From the NCBI GenBank assembly GCA_026636295.1, contig CP089454.1, positions 806,001 to 870,000 of the forward strand: DNA of 64,000 nt. The letters are read 5' to 3'. Each line of letters begins with the position of its first letter. Position 1 is the stretch's first letter. Of this stretch, positions 29,848-40,033 are shown piece after piece. Both the position numbers and the translations under genes were made by a program. The stretch comes from Medakamo hakoo. Lineage: Eukaryota; Chlorophyta; Trebouxiophyceae; Coccomyxaceae. The notes beneath the pieces were generated by a model, which was not told the origin of the DNA, did not search any database, and worked only from the letters and a program-made list of their open reading frames with translations.

Positions 29848-30075
29848 TTACTCTTCCATCCGCCCTTCCTTTTCCTCCCGTGCCTTCACCATCTTCCCCA
29901 GCGCCTTCATCGCCCGGCGCTTGGATTTACCCGTCCGCGCACCGGACACAGCCAAGCACGCCGCCGCGTGCTTTTGGGCGGCGCCCGCCTTCTTGCGGGC
30001 TTCCTGCTTGAGTTTGCGGCGCTCGCGCGTGAAGTTGCGCAGGCGGCGGTTGCACTTTGCAAAGGTCGTGCCCAT
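29848..30075 (-). CDS. small basic protein, possible nucleolar or ribosome-assembly factor
   Basis: A single-exon frame of 75 aa running from the ATG at 30075 to a TAA at 29848. About a third of its residues are Arg or Lys (RRLRNFTRERRKLKQEARKK, GKSKRRAMKALGKMVKARE), it is predicted to be all helical, and it ends in Glu. The composition and length resemble small 60S assembly factors, and a GKxKRR motif followed by a helix occurs in such proteins, but I cannot assign a family. The codons are G/C-ending. It is convergent with LEO1 (81 bp between stops) and divergent from the rhomboid. An upstream exon is possible because the frame stays open to 30348. Confidence 0.5.
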   Translation of the reverse strand: MGTTFAKCNRRLRNFTRERRKLKQEARKKAGAAQKHAAACLAVSGARTGKSKRRAMKALGKMVKAREEKEGRMEE

Positions 30076-30321
30076 TGGGAGACTGACTCTTTTTGTCGTG
30101 AGGAGGCACGCAGAGCGGGGCAGAAATATGGAGCGATGAGTTGGACACGATGACACAGTCGTTCGCAGAGAGGTTGGTGGGAAGGAGGGCGGTCTGAGCC
30201 TCCGTGCGTGCGTGCGTGTTTTTGTTTTCAACCCGCGGCGGCGGCTAGCGTGAAAAAAAACGAAGAATGAGAGAGAGCGGCGCGCCGGGCCTCCCACACC
30301 ATCGTAGAGACAGCGAGGGAC
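30076..30321. promoter_or_regulatory. divergent promoter region, small basic protein / rhomboid
   Basis: These 246 bp contain an 8-A run at 30253-30260 and a CGTG repeat near 30205. Confidence 0.4.
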
Positions 30322-31236
30322 ATGCCTCTCCCGCTCGCGACGCCGCACGCCCGCTCAGGCGGCCTGGCTCGCCCGTTCAGGCTGCAGGCTGAATCCTGGG
30401 GCCATGCCCGACCCTCGATGATGGCGCGATGGAGTGCGGCTGTCCCCCCACGACGCGGCGCAAGGACCGCCGCCGTCGTCGTCGCAGCGTCTGCCCCCAC
30501 CCCGCCCGACCCCGCGTCGGCTGCGGCCGCCCGGGCAGCCGCGGCCGAAGCCGCCCGCCTGGCCGCCAAGTATGGCGCGCCTGCGCCTCCCCCCCCACCG
30601 CCGGCCCGCCGCACCAACAACATCCCGTCCACGTCCATCGCGCCCGACGCCGACGGCAACGGCACCTTCGCCCTGCTGGCCGCCAACGTCGCCGTCTTCC
30701 TGCTCGCCCGGTTTTCGCCGCTGCCCATCGTCCAAGCGCTCGCGCTCAACCACAGCGCCCCCCGGTTCTGGCAGTTTTTGACGTGCGCCTTCACGCACTA
30801 CGACTACAGCCACCTGGCCGGCAACCTGTTCTCCCTGCTCGTCTTTGGCCGCATGGTCGAAGAGGAGGAAGGCGCGCTGGGCGTGGTGCTGACGTACTGC
30901 GTGTGCGGCGCAGCCGCGGCCGCCGCGTCGTTCTGGGCCCTGCCGGCGGCCTCCATTTCCTTGGGCGCGTCCGGCAGTGTGTTTGGCCTCTTCATCGTCG
31001 CCGTGGGGGCCAAGCTGCGGCCCAGCCTGAAGAAACTGACGGAGGCGGGCGTGCTGGGCGCGTACGTGTGGGCCCAGCTGGCCACGGAGGTCAAGGCGCA
31101 GGCCGCGGTGCTGGGCGGCCGCGGCGGTGTGGTGGCGGGCGGCGGCGTCGTCTCGCACGTCGCCCACCTGGGCGGTGCGCTCGCGGGCGTGCTCCTGCTC
31201 TGGATTCTGAGCCGGCTGCCGTCCGCGGACGGGTGA
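30322..31236 (+). CDS. rhomboid intramembrane serine protease, organelle-targeted
   Basis: A single exon of 304 aa from the ATG at 30322; ATGs at 30418 and 30421 are alternatives. The first 60-90 residues are basic and Ala/Pro-rich, like a plastid or mitochondrial targeting sequence. The rhomboid core starts with a helix (FALLAANVAVFLLARF) and then FWQFLTCAFTHYDYSHLAGN, the family's loop and H..xN motif. The catalytic Ser is in LGASGSVFGLF (Ser217) and the catalytic His in VAHLGGALAGV (His282). The VFGRMVEEEEG loop resembles plastid rhomboids of plants. The substrate is unknown. It is convergent with the poly-Ala coiled-coil gene (98 bp between stops). Confidence 0.9.
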   Translation: MPLPLATPHARSGGLARPFRLQAESWGHARPSMMARWSAAVPPRRGARTAAVVVAASAPTPPDPASAAAARAAAAEAARLAAKYGAPAPPPPPPARRTNNIPSTSIAPDADGNGTFALLAANVAVFLLARFSPLPIVQALALNHSAPRFWQFLTCAFTHYDYSHLAGNLFSLLVFGRMVEEEEGALGVVLTYCVCGAAAAAASFWALPAASISLGASGSVFGLFIVAVGAKLRPSLKKLTEAGVLGAYVWAQLATEVKAQAAVLGGRGGVVAGGGVVSHVAHLGGALAGVLLLWILSRLPSADG

Positions 31237-31334
31237 AGGGGCGGCGGGGTGGCGGGCCGTGTGGATTAGAAAGAAAAAAAAAAACAGTGCGGGTGGGCTG
31301 TGGGGTTCACAGTGCTCTCTCTCTCAACCCGCTC

Positions 31335-33661
31335 TCAACCCGTCGGCGGCGGCGGTTCGTCCCCGGCCAGGGCCGCAGCCAGCTGGCCCAGGGCGGCGGC
31401 GGCGGACGCGGCAGCAGCCGCGGCCGCCGTGTTGCGCGGCGGGCCGTCTCCATCCCCGCCGCCCTCCCCGCCCTCGCGCTCCCCCAGCCCACCAGAGTCC
31501 GCCAGGGCGGCCGCCAGCTGCTGGATGGCCGCCACGCCCGCGGCGGCCGTGCCCGGCTCCACAGGCGGTGTCATGCCCCGTGGAGTGCGTGCGCGTGCGG
31601 TGGCGGGCGCGGGGGACGCCCGCGGCGAGGGTGACGCGCCGGCCGCGCGGCCGCGCGCGTTGCCACCGCCGCCGCCCTCCGCGTCGGTCGACCCGCCCTC
31701 TTCGTCATCGTCGTCGTCCGACGGCGGCGGCGGGTTGGCTTCGGCGCGGGCGGCGGCCGCGGCCGCCGCGCCGGCCGAGCCGCCGGCGCCATCCAGTTCC
31801 GGCGGCAGGGTCAGCCCCGCCCGCACGGCCAGTTCGCGCAGCCCGCGCGCGGCCGCGTCGGACTCGCGCAGCGCGGCCGCCAGCCGGCCCGCGTGCGCGT
31901 GGTGCTCCGCGTTCTTCTTGCGCAGGCCTTCCTTGACGCGCGCGAAGTCGTCCCTGTCCGCCGCCCACGCCGCCTTCAGCCGGTCCTTGGCCTCCGCAAA
32001 CTCGGCGCGCTCGGCCTCCCGCAACCCCTTTTGGCGGCACACCTCGCGCTCCAACCGTTCCACGTCCGCGGCCAGGCGCGCGCACTCCCGGCGCAGGCGG
32101 TCCCCGCCCGCCGCGCTGGCGTGGCTGGCGGACCCGCCCCCACCACCAGCGCTGGCCCGCCCGCTCGCGCCAGCCTCGCCGCCGCCCGTCGGCGTCCCCG
32201 CCGTGGTGGACGGCGGGCCAACGGGCCCGACGAGGACCGGCGGCGGCGGGTGGTGGTGCGGGCCCAGGCCCGCGGCGGCGGCGGCCGCCGCCGCGTCCGC
32301 CATGGCACTGCCTGCGGCATGCGGGGACAGGCCGTGGTGGACGGCCGCGTGCAGGCCCTCGACAGCGGCGGCCGCGGCCGCCTCGTCAATCATCGCCGCT
32401 TGTTGGTGCGCGGCCGCGACCGCGTGTGCGTGGGCAGCCGCCGCCGCTGCCGCCGCCGCCGCGGCCGCAGCCTGCTGTTCGCGATGGACAGCCGTCGCAG
32501 CCGCCAGCGCCGCGTGGACGACGGAGTCGTCGCCGCCCCCGCCGCCGCACGGCGTGGGCGTCGCTTCCCGCGGGTGGTCGGCGTGTGGGGACACGCCGTC
32601 CGGCACACCACCCCCCGCCGCCAGCACCGCAGCCGTCAGGTCCGCGGTGGACGCGCCGCCCCGGCGCAGCGGGTCGACGGATGCGTGGTGCGCGGTCGCG
32701 GCGTGGTGGGCGGCAGCAGCTGCGGCGGCGGCGGCGGCGGCGGCCGCAGCGGCTGCGAGGCCGCCGTCGTCGCCCCCCGCCGGCGGCGACAGCCCAAACG
32801 CCTCGCCTCCGCCCGCCACGACCGCCGCGGCCTGGGCGGCTTGCAGGCGCGACGCGGCCGCAACGGCTTCGGCTTCTGCGGCCGCCGCGTGGTGCGCGGA
32901 CGCGGACGCGGCGGCTTCCAGGGCCATGGCCGCCGCGGCGGCGGCGTGCGGGTCGCCGCCGTCCAGGGACACGCGCCCCGCCGCAAAGTCCAGGGCGCCC
33001 GCGTCCCGCTGTGCCGCCGCGTCGGCCGCGGCCGCGCCCGCCGCGGCAGCGATGTGCGCGGCAGCTGCCGCATCCACAGCCGCCACCTCCAAAGCGGCGG
33101 CGGCGGCGGCGGGCGACGTCGCCTGCAGCGCGGCCGCCGCCGCGCGGTGGTGGAGCAAGGCGAGGCTCCGGGCGTCGTGCTGCTGGTACGCCGCGGCCGC
33201 CGCCACGGCCGCGGCGACGCCCTCACCGTACGGATCTCCTCCGACAGACGAGTGTGGGGAGGACGCGGTCGTCGTGGCCGTGGCCGTGGCCGGCGACATG
33301 ACGCGGGCGGCCAGCGCGGGCGGGAGCGGGAGGGGTGGAGCCGGTGGGGCCGGTGGATGGACGGCACCAGCGCCGTGGTGCTGGTGGCGGGTGCCCTCGC
33401 CCAGCGCGCCGGGGGCGTGCTCTCCACCGCCGCCACCGCCCGGCATGGGCGAGCTGTTCATGTGTGTAGTGTCATAAAGAGTGCGTGAGGGAGACGGTCG
33501 GCTGGCGGCTGGGCGGCCGCGCGCGACACGGCGCTGGCATGCGAAAGGAACACACCGCGGGCGGCTTCTTGCGCTTTCCCCGACACACACCTGCGGGCCG
33601 ACTCGCCCAGGTAGCTGGATCCTCCGGCCGTTCCGGGCGAGCCGACAACGTGCTGATCCAT
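31335..33661 (-). CDS. poly-alanine/histidine-rich protein with one coiled coil, unknown
   Basis: The preferred model has exon 1 at 33661-33591 and exon 2 at 33453-31335 (donor GTGTGT, acceptor AACAG, phase 2), giving 729 aa. An intronless model from the ATG at 33461 gives 708 aa. Exon 1 codes for MDQHVVGSPGTAGGSSYLGE and joins the long frame exactly. The first 400 residues are Ala runs with His and Gln (AYQQHDARSLALLHHRAAAA). About residues 480-580 form a clear coiled coil (DRLRRECARLAADVERLERE, AEFAEAKDRLKAAWAADRDD), followed by a DDDDDEE patch and Ser/Pro/Gly-rich sequence. No domain is recognised. A nuclear or cytoskeletal scaffold is possible but unproven. The bias is so strong that the opposite strand is also open, yet the coiled coil makes sense only in this frame. 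Confidence 0.6.
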
Positions 33662-33803
33662 GGCTGATTGGATTACGGGGGCGGCCGATGGCGGGCGCCG
33701 CCCCCACGGGAGGTGTTTTTTTGACGCTGTGAGAGACTTTCATGCCGATGCGCCTTCACTGCAGGAAACCTTTTTTTTACTAGGCCGAGCCAAGACACAC
33801 ACG
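33662..33803. promoter_or_regulatory. divergent promoter region, coiled-coil orphan / UPF0548
   Basis: These 142 bp contain T runs at 33716-33722 (7) and 33771-33778 (8), the latter about 25 bp before the UPF0548 start codon. Confidence 0.45.
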
Positions 33804-34669
33804 ATGCTCCCGCTTGGCCTGGCCAACCTCCACTTCCATAAGCCTACGCGCGCGGATGTGGATGCCTCCTTGACGCGAGCAGAAAGGTGCGGCGGTGTGG
33901 ACAAGCCTGAGAAAGGGGCCGCGAGCGCGGTGCTGGGTTTCGTTTTCCTCCCCTCGCCACGCGCGCCTCACCCCCCTCCCCTCTCCCTTCCCCACCCGCT
34001 CCCAGTCGCGTCAACCACGCCGCGCTCGCTGGGCCTCTCACCCTCCCGTCCCTCCCACCCTCGGCCGGCGGGTTTGCGGTGGACCGGTACGCAGTGCGCG
34101 TGGGCGAGAGTGAGGAAGACTTCAGGCTGGCGGCGGGCGCGGTCGCCGCCTGGAAGCACGCGCAGCAGGGCTGGGTGGAGGTCAGTGGTCCTGGTGGCGG
34201 CCGCCCGCTCAGCCGTCCGTCGCCAGGCGATGCCGTCTGCATTGCGGCGCGTGCTCTGGGTCCCCTCCTTCCCTGGGCGCCCTGGCTGGCCAACCCGCTC
34301 GTGGTCGTCGGCGTGCGGGAGAAGAAGAAGGGTGGAGGTGGCTGGAAGCGGGCGGCGGGCGTGCCACAGGTGAAAGAGGGCGCAAGCTCCCCCGCCCTCT
34401 CCAGGTACGACGTCGCCCTGGCCACGACCGCGGGTCATGTGCTAGCCGGTGGCGAGCGTTTCAGCGTGGAACGCCGCCCCGAGGGCGGTGGCGTGTGGTT
34501 TGAGGCGAGCGCATTTGCGCGGCCGGCGAGCGTGGCAGCAGTGGCGGGGTGGCCGGTTGTGCGGGCGTTGCAAGCGGCTTTCAGGCGGGGGGCGGGCGAG
34601 AGGGTCAGGCGGGTGGTGGAGGAGAGCAGAGGGAAGGGCGGGGTCAGGCGGCGGGCGTTGATGTGGTGA
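33804..34669 (+). CDS. UPF0548 (DUF1990) family protein
   Basis: Exons are 33804-33886 and 34006-34669 (phase 2), giving 248 aa. The family pattern is clear: FAVDRYAVRVGESEEDF, AVAAWKHAQQGWVEV, SPGDAVCIAARALG, the C-terminal GHVLAGGERFSVER, VWFEASAFARPASVAAVAGW and VVRALQAAFRRGAGE. These match the RxxxRxG, GWxxV, PGxxV, GExxF and VWYE.xAFSRP blocks of DUF1990 proteins, which occur in plants, algae and actinobacteria and whose biochemical role is not established. A Lys/Gly insert (VREKKKGGGGWKRAAGVPQ) lies where relatives are short. It may hide a second intron, but I found no in-phase GT-AG pair. Exon 1 (MLPLGLANLHFHKPTRADVD) is unusually short. The pentapeptide gene starts 103 bp downstream on the same strand. 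Confidence 0.8.
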
Positions 34670-34772
34670 GAAGGGCGGACGGTAGGCGCCTATGAAAGTC
34701 TTTTGGCTAGGTTGGAGCGTGGAGTTCACACACTCAGAGTTTGCTCGCTCAGTTTTTTTTCTCTCGGCCGCC

Positions 34773-35356
34773 ATGCGCCTCTTCCTCTCTTCCCTCCTCC
34801 TGGCGTGTGCACTCCTAGTGTGTGCACAGACGCCCGACTTTGTGCGTTCAGGCGGTGGGGAGTGATTCCGGAACGCGGTGCTCCGTGCGCGGGCGCGTTG
34901 TTGTGCATAAGCTGCATGCCTGGCCGCTCTCCGCCCGCGACCCGCCGCCACCACCTCACAAATCCATCCCATCACCCCCTTCCGCCTCCCCTGTGTCGAT
35001 CCCTTTCTCACAAATCCATCCCCCATCCCCCCTTCCGCCTCCCCTGCTTCGATCCCTTTCCTGCTCAGAACTACCCAAACTACGCCGGCCAGCAGTTGGC
35101 CGGCTCCAACTTTGCCGGCGCGGTGCTCAAGGACGCCATCTTCAACAATGCGAACATTGAGGGCGCAAATTTCCAGGGCGCGTCCGTGCGCGGCGCGACG
35201 TTCACCAACACCAACGCGGCCAACACCGATTGGACGGGGGCGGACTTGAGCGGAGCTCTGATTGTGGGAGGGTCAGGCTGGAATTCCGCGATTTCAGGGC
35301 CGACGACTGTGTGCCCCAACGGGTCGCCAGGCCCGTGTGGCTGGGCAACCGGATGA
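34773..35356 (+). CDS. secreted pentapeptide-repeat protein
   Basis: Exons are 34773-34841 and 35069-35356 (GTGCGT donor, CTCAG acceptor, phase 0), giving 118 aa. Exon 1 is almost exactly a signal peptide (MRLFLSSLLLACALLVCAQ). Exon 2 holds about ten pentapeptide units of the A(N/D)(L/F)xx type, such as GSNFAGAVLKDAIFNNANIE, GANFQGASVRGATF and TGADLSGALIVGG, predicting a small right-handed quadrilateral beta-helix. Two Cys in the tail (TVCPNGSPGPCGW) could form a disulfide, in line with a secreted or lumenal place. Thylakoid-lumen pentapeptide proteins exist in plants, but this leader looks like an ER signal. The intron contains a tandem duplication next to the acceptor. Function is not predictable. 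Confidence 0.8.
34955..35060. repeat. two-copy tandem repeat of about 53 bp in an intron
   Basis: Copy 1 (about 34955-35006) and copy 2 (about 35007-35060) both run from CTCACAAATCCATCCC to CGATCCCTTT with a few differences. Copy 2 leads directly into the splice acceptor of the pentapeptide gene (AG at 35067-35068). Confidence 0.9.
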
Positions 35357-35748
35357 GGAGGAAGGGGGGAAGGCCGGGCCCGGCCCGGCCGGCCGGCCTA
35401 GGCCGAGCCGCGTGCGTGCCCCCGCCCGGCGTGCGTGCGCGCGCGCGCTCGGGAGAGGGTGGCGGGCACGCCCCATCAGGCGCGTAAGTATTCGTTTTCT
35501 TTAATCCCCTGCCCATTTTCATCCCACACCCTTTGCGGTTGACGCGAGACTTTTTTCCGTTCCGAGTGAAAAAGTTTCCAGGCAAGAGAGGACGCGCGAC
35601 GCGGGGTCCGGCCGCGCGCGCGCACCTCTCCACGCCGTATCCTTCTCTTTTCTTTCGTTTGCAAGACAGGTGATTTCATTCGTAAGGGGACGCACTCCAT
35701 TGCTCTCTCTCTCTTCCCCCCCCCCCCCCCCCCCCCCCCCCCCATGTC
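35357..35748. other. convergent intergenic region between pentapeptide gene and SMC1
   Basis: These 392 bp hold, in order: a GGCC-rich self-complementary patch (35376-35405, including the palindrome CGGCCTAGGCCG), an AT-richer valley from about 35485 to 35570 that begins with a perfect donor-like GTAAGTAT, a second AT-richer patch near 35640-35690, a CT run, and a long C tract. No coding sequence is recognised. A minus-strand frame of 89 codons crosses the valley but lacks the usual codon bias. Confidence 0.5.
35716..35743. repeat. poly-C tract, 28 nt
   Basis: An uninterrupted C run lies 5 bp beyond the SMC1 stop, so the SMC1 transcript would carry 28 consecutive G right after its stop codon. 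It is preceded by a CT-rich stretch. Confidence 0.95.
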
Positions 35749-38700
35749 TCACGCCGTCTGCACGGCCGGCCCGTACGCGTCCAAATCGAACGTCAAGGTC
35801 GCCGAGCAACCCGCATCCGGGTCCCGGCACACGCCCACGAGCGCGTCCGCGTGCTGGTAAAAGCCGTCTTTCAGCGAGATGACGATGGCCTGGAGCGGGG
35901 CGGCGCCGCCACCGCCACCACCGCGCGCTTTGCGCGAAATGTACTGCGCGACGCGCGACACGTTCGCGGCATCCAGGGCCGCGTCCACTTCATCCAGCAC
36001 GAAAAAAGGCGCGGCTTGGAAGGAGTGGATGGCGAACAGCAACGCCAGGGCGGACAGCGTCTTCTCGCCGCCGGACAGGGCGTCCATGTCGCGGTAGCGC
36101 TTGGCCGGCGGCATGGCCGTGAACTTCACGCCGCCCAGGTACGGGTCGTCGGCCGAGTCCAGGGCCAGGTACGCGGACCCGCCGGTCGGGTGGGCGGGCG
36201 ACCGGGTCAGGTCCTTGAAGACGTCGTTGACGGCGGCGGCCGCGTGCTCAAAGGCGCGCATGAACAGGTCGTGGCGGCGGGCGCGGACGGCTTCAAACGC
36301 GTCGGCCGCGTCGCGCGCGGCGGTCCGCGCGGCGTCCAGCTCTCCCGCCTGGGCGGCTTCGCGCGCGCGCACGGCTTCGTACTGGTCGACGGCCTTCAGG
36401 TTGGGCGCGCCCTTGGCCAGCGCGGCAGCGTGTTCTTCGATCTCGGCGCGCAGCGCGTCTTCCACGCGCGACCGCTCGCGCGCCGAGCCGGCCGCGGCCT
36501 TCAGTTCGGGCGGCAGGTCGGAAAAGTCGATCGCGTCCAGGGCGGCCAGGGCGCGCGCGGCGGCGGCCGCGTCGTCGGCCTCGCCCGTCGCGCCGGTGGC
36601 GGGCGCGTTGGGGTCGTCGTTCTCGGATGAGCCGGCGCCGCCGTCGACGTCCATGCCGTCAGCGTCTCCGTCTCCACCGCCGCGGCGGGCGGCGCGGCGC
36701 GCGCGCGCGCCGCCACCACCGCTCCCGCCGCCGCGCGGCAGGGCCACGCCCTCCATGTCCGCCGCCTCCAGCACGTCCGCCGCCCGGGACGCGGCGGCTT
36801 CGACGTCGGCTTCACGCGCGGCGGCCGCGGACTTGAGCGAACCGGCTTTCGCCGCCGCCGCGGCGGCGGCTTTGCGGCCCTCGCGCGCGGCCGCGTCCGC
36901 CGCGTCCGCCTGGGCCTTGAGGTCGGCGACAGTCGCGACCTCGCCCGCCAGCTCCGCCTCCGCCGCCCGCATGGAATCCGCCGCGTCGGCCGCGATTTTG
37001 TCCAGCTCGGCCTTGCGGGACAGGGCGGCAGCCAGCTCGGCCTCCGCTTCCGCCGCAGGCCCCGCCAAGTCGCGGCGGCGTTCGTAGGACAGCTGGTGCC
37101 CAATTTTCGACGCCTGGGCCGCGAGCGCCATGCGGCGCTTCGCCCGCTCCGCCGCCGCCGCGGCGTGCGCTTCCATGTGCGCGCGCACGTTGTCCACGCC
37201 CGCCTTCGCGGAAAAGGACGCGAAGATGCGGTCTTCCACGGCGTGGATGCGGGCCAGCGCTTCGTCGGCTTTGGCGGTGCCGGATGCGACGGCCGCTTCC
37301 AGGGACGCGGCGTCGGGCGAGCGGCGCGCGCGCTCGGCCTCCAGCGCGGCCGCTTCGCCCTCCACCCGGGCCAGGCGGGCGGCCGTCGCTTCTTCGTCCG
37401 CCGCCTTCAGTTGGACTTCGCGTTCCAGGCGCGCCGCGTCGGACCGCAGGCGGGCTTCTTCGCGGTCGGCGTCGCGGGCGGACGGCAGGGCCTCCAGCGC
37501 GTCGGCGCACTCGCGGCGCCGGGCCTTCAGCTCGTTCAGCGCGGCGTCGTCGAACCGGGACGCCCGGGCTTCCATGCCGGCGGACAGGCCGCCGGTGATG
37601 AGGCCGGCCCGGGAGATGAGGGTCCCGCCCAGGGTGACGACCTTGTGGCGCTCCGGGCCCTGGAAGGCGAGCGACTTGGCCTCGGCCTCGCCCTCGCACA
37701 CGAGCGTGTTGCCGCACACCGCCCGCAGCGGCCGTTCCAGGGCCGGGTCGAACTGCAGCAGGTCGAGCGCCAGGCGGGCCGTGCCGCCCAGCGAGCGCAG
37801 GGCCTCATTGACGGGCTTGGCGCGGATGGAGTCGGCGGGGATGAAGGTCATGGGCGGCAGGCGGGCCTGTTTCAGGTAGGCGATGCAGTCCTTGGCCGTG
37901 CGCTCGTCGGCCGTGACGACCGAGTCCATATCCTTGCCCAGGACGACGGCCAGCGCGACGCTGTACTGGCGCTGGGCCACGGTCACCAGCTCGGACAGGC
38001 GGCCGTGCACGCCCGGGAACATGGACTTCATGTGCGCCACCGTGGCCGCGGCCTTGCGGTCGCGGTCGCACTCCTTGCGGTCGGCCTTGGCGTCGCGCAG
38101 CGCGGCCTCGGCCGCTTCCAGCTTCACGCCCCACTCGTCGCGCAGGGCCAGGGCTTTGCGCTTGTCCGCGGCCAGGGCGTCCAGCGCGGACGCCGTGTCG
38201 GCCAACGCCGCGCGGGCGGCGGCCAGGTCGGCCGCGATGGCCGAGGCGCGGGCGCGCAAGGTTTCGGCTTCGGCCGTGGCCGCGTCGCGGCGCTCGACCA
38301 CCCCGCCCAGCGTCGCGCGCAGGGCGGCCAGGGCGGCTTCATCCGCGCGCACGGACGCAAGCAGCGCGTCCCGAGACGCACGCATGCGGGCCGTCTTGGA
38401 CCCGGCCTCCTCCTTGACGCGGTAGTACTCGGCTTGCATGGCCGCGTCCAGGGCCAGCCCGCCCGGGCCGTCACCGCCGTCGCCGTCGTCCGCGGCACGC
38501 TCCGCCGCGGCCTGGGCTTCTTCGACGGCGGCCAAGTCCGCTTCCAAGCGCGCGATCGTCGCGGCCGCCGCGTCCCGGGCTTTGGCCGTCGCCTCGACCC
38601 GCTTGCGCAAGTCCTTCTCGCGGCGGGCCAGGCGCGCGCCTTCCTCGCGCGCGCGCAGCGCGTCCGGGCACGCCGCCTCCACCTCCGCCCGCCGCTTGTT

Positions 38701-40033
38701 GACGCGGCGTTCCGCGGCCATGCGGGACTTGTGCAAGGCGGCAGCGGCGCGGCGCTGCTCTTCAGCGGCGGCTTCCGCCGCCGCCGCCGCGTCTTCGGCG
38801 GCCGTCAGCGCGGCTTTGTCCGCGACGGCCGCGGCCCGCGCCGCTTTCACGTCCGCGGCCGCGGCAGCCAGCTGGACCAGGTACAGCGTGCGCTTGGCGT
38901 CGCCCAGGGCGGACTGCAGGGCCATGAACTTTTCGGCCTCGTCCTTTTGTTCTTTGCGCGCTTTGCGCTCGGCCGCGGTCGCGCGTTTTTTGGAAAACGC
39001 CGCCGCCGCCGCCGCTTCGGCCGCGGTTTTCTTGGCTTCCGCTTCCTCGTACGCGGCCTTCAAGGCACCCGACCCGGACACCGCCTCGAACATCTCCGTC
39101 AGCCCCGTCGGCGACATGGACGCGACGGACTCGATGTCGCCCTGGAACACCAAAAAGTTGCGGGCCTTGACCAGGATGCCGAACGCTTTCAGCTGGGCGT
39201 CGTACGCGTCCCAGGTGACGACCCGGTCGTTGAGGCGGTACTGAGAGGTGAAGGCGGGCGCGCCGTCGGCGGTCGTGGCGCCGGACGTAGAGGGAGCGAT
39301 GTGGCGGGAGAAGCGGACGACCCGGCCGTCGGCCGCTTCAAAGACCAGGGCGACGGACGCGCGGCGGGAAGCCGGGTCGGCGCCCGCGCCCTCGGCCCGG
39401 CCGCGACCGCCGACGGGCGCGTCGGAGTTGGTGTACACCAGGTCGCCCAGGTTGCCGCCGCGCAGTTGGGCGGTGCGGACGCCGAGCACAAACGCGGTCG
39501 CGTCCAGCACGTTGGACTTGCCCGCGCCGTTGGGCCCGATGACGGCCGTCAGGCCGGTGGCGAAGGGGATGGTGGTCGGGCGGCCGTACGACTTGAAGTT
39601 GTCGATCTGGCGTTGACGAGGAGGGGTGCGCGGGGAGTGGGTCGGGGGCGGGGCGTGAGGGAGAGGGTGGGAGGGTGGACGGCGGGGAAAAGCATGGCGT
39701 CGTCGGGGCCGAAGTCGAATAAACGGTCGCGAACTGTGTGGGTGGCGGAGCGCCGCAGGCCTGCCCCAAAACCCCCTCGGCACCGCCGCCTTCCACCCCC
39801 ACATGGTCCCATGCAACCTGGCCCCTTGCGGAGGGGGTGTGGGCGGGTGCTGTGGGCTCCGCGGGTGGTGGCGGGCGTCGGCCGGATTGGCGGCGCGAGC
39901 GCGCAAAGAAACAAAAAAACACGCGTGCGCCCCCCTGAAACACCCATCTCTTCCTCACCTCCAGCTGCACGATGCGTCCGGTGGACTGTGGAGACGGGCC
40001 ACTCGCCAAGGGAGCGGCGTCAGCGGCGTCCAT
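35749..40033 (-). CDS. SMC1: cohesin core subunit SMC1
   Basis: Exons (complement) are 40033-39959 and 39606-35749 (GTGAGG donor, phase 0), giving 1310 aa. The N-terminal ATPase half has IVQLE joined to IDNFKSYG, Walker A GPNGAGKSN (about 49-57), and the SMC1-typical GILVKARNFLVFQGDIESVA. Coiled-coil arms (Ala/Glu/Arg heptads) flank the hinge (about 550-700), which is SMC1-like: FPGVHGRLSELVTVAQRQY, VVLGKDMDSVVTADERTAKD, VTLGGTLISRAGLITGG. The C-terminal ATPase half has the signature LSGGEKTLSALALLFAIHSF and Walker B PFFVLDEVDAALD. SMC1 pairs with SMC3 in the ring that holds sister chromatids. Apart from the first 25 codons it is one exon. Asp/Gly-rich inserts account for the extra length. 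Confidence 0.96.

Noticed and set aside
34181-34404. Second intron in the UPF0548 gene (GTCAGT at 34181 or GTGAAA at 34370 with CCAG at 34404)
   Set aside because: The first would delete a conserved block. The second would be 35 bp and out of phase. The frame reads through without them.
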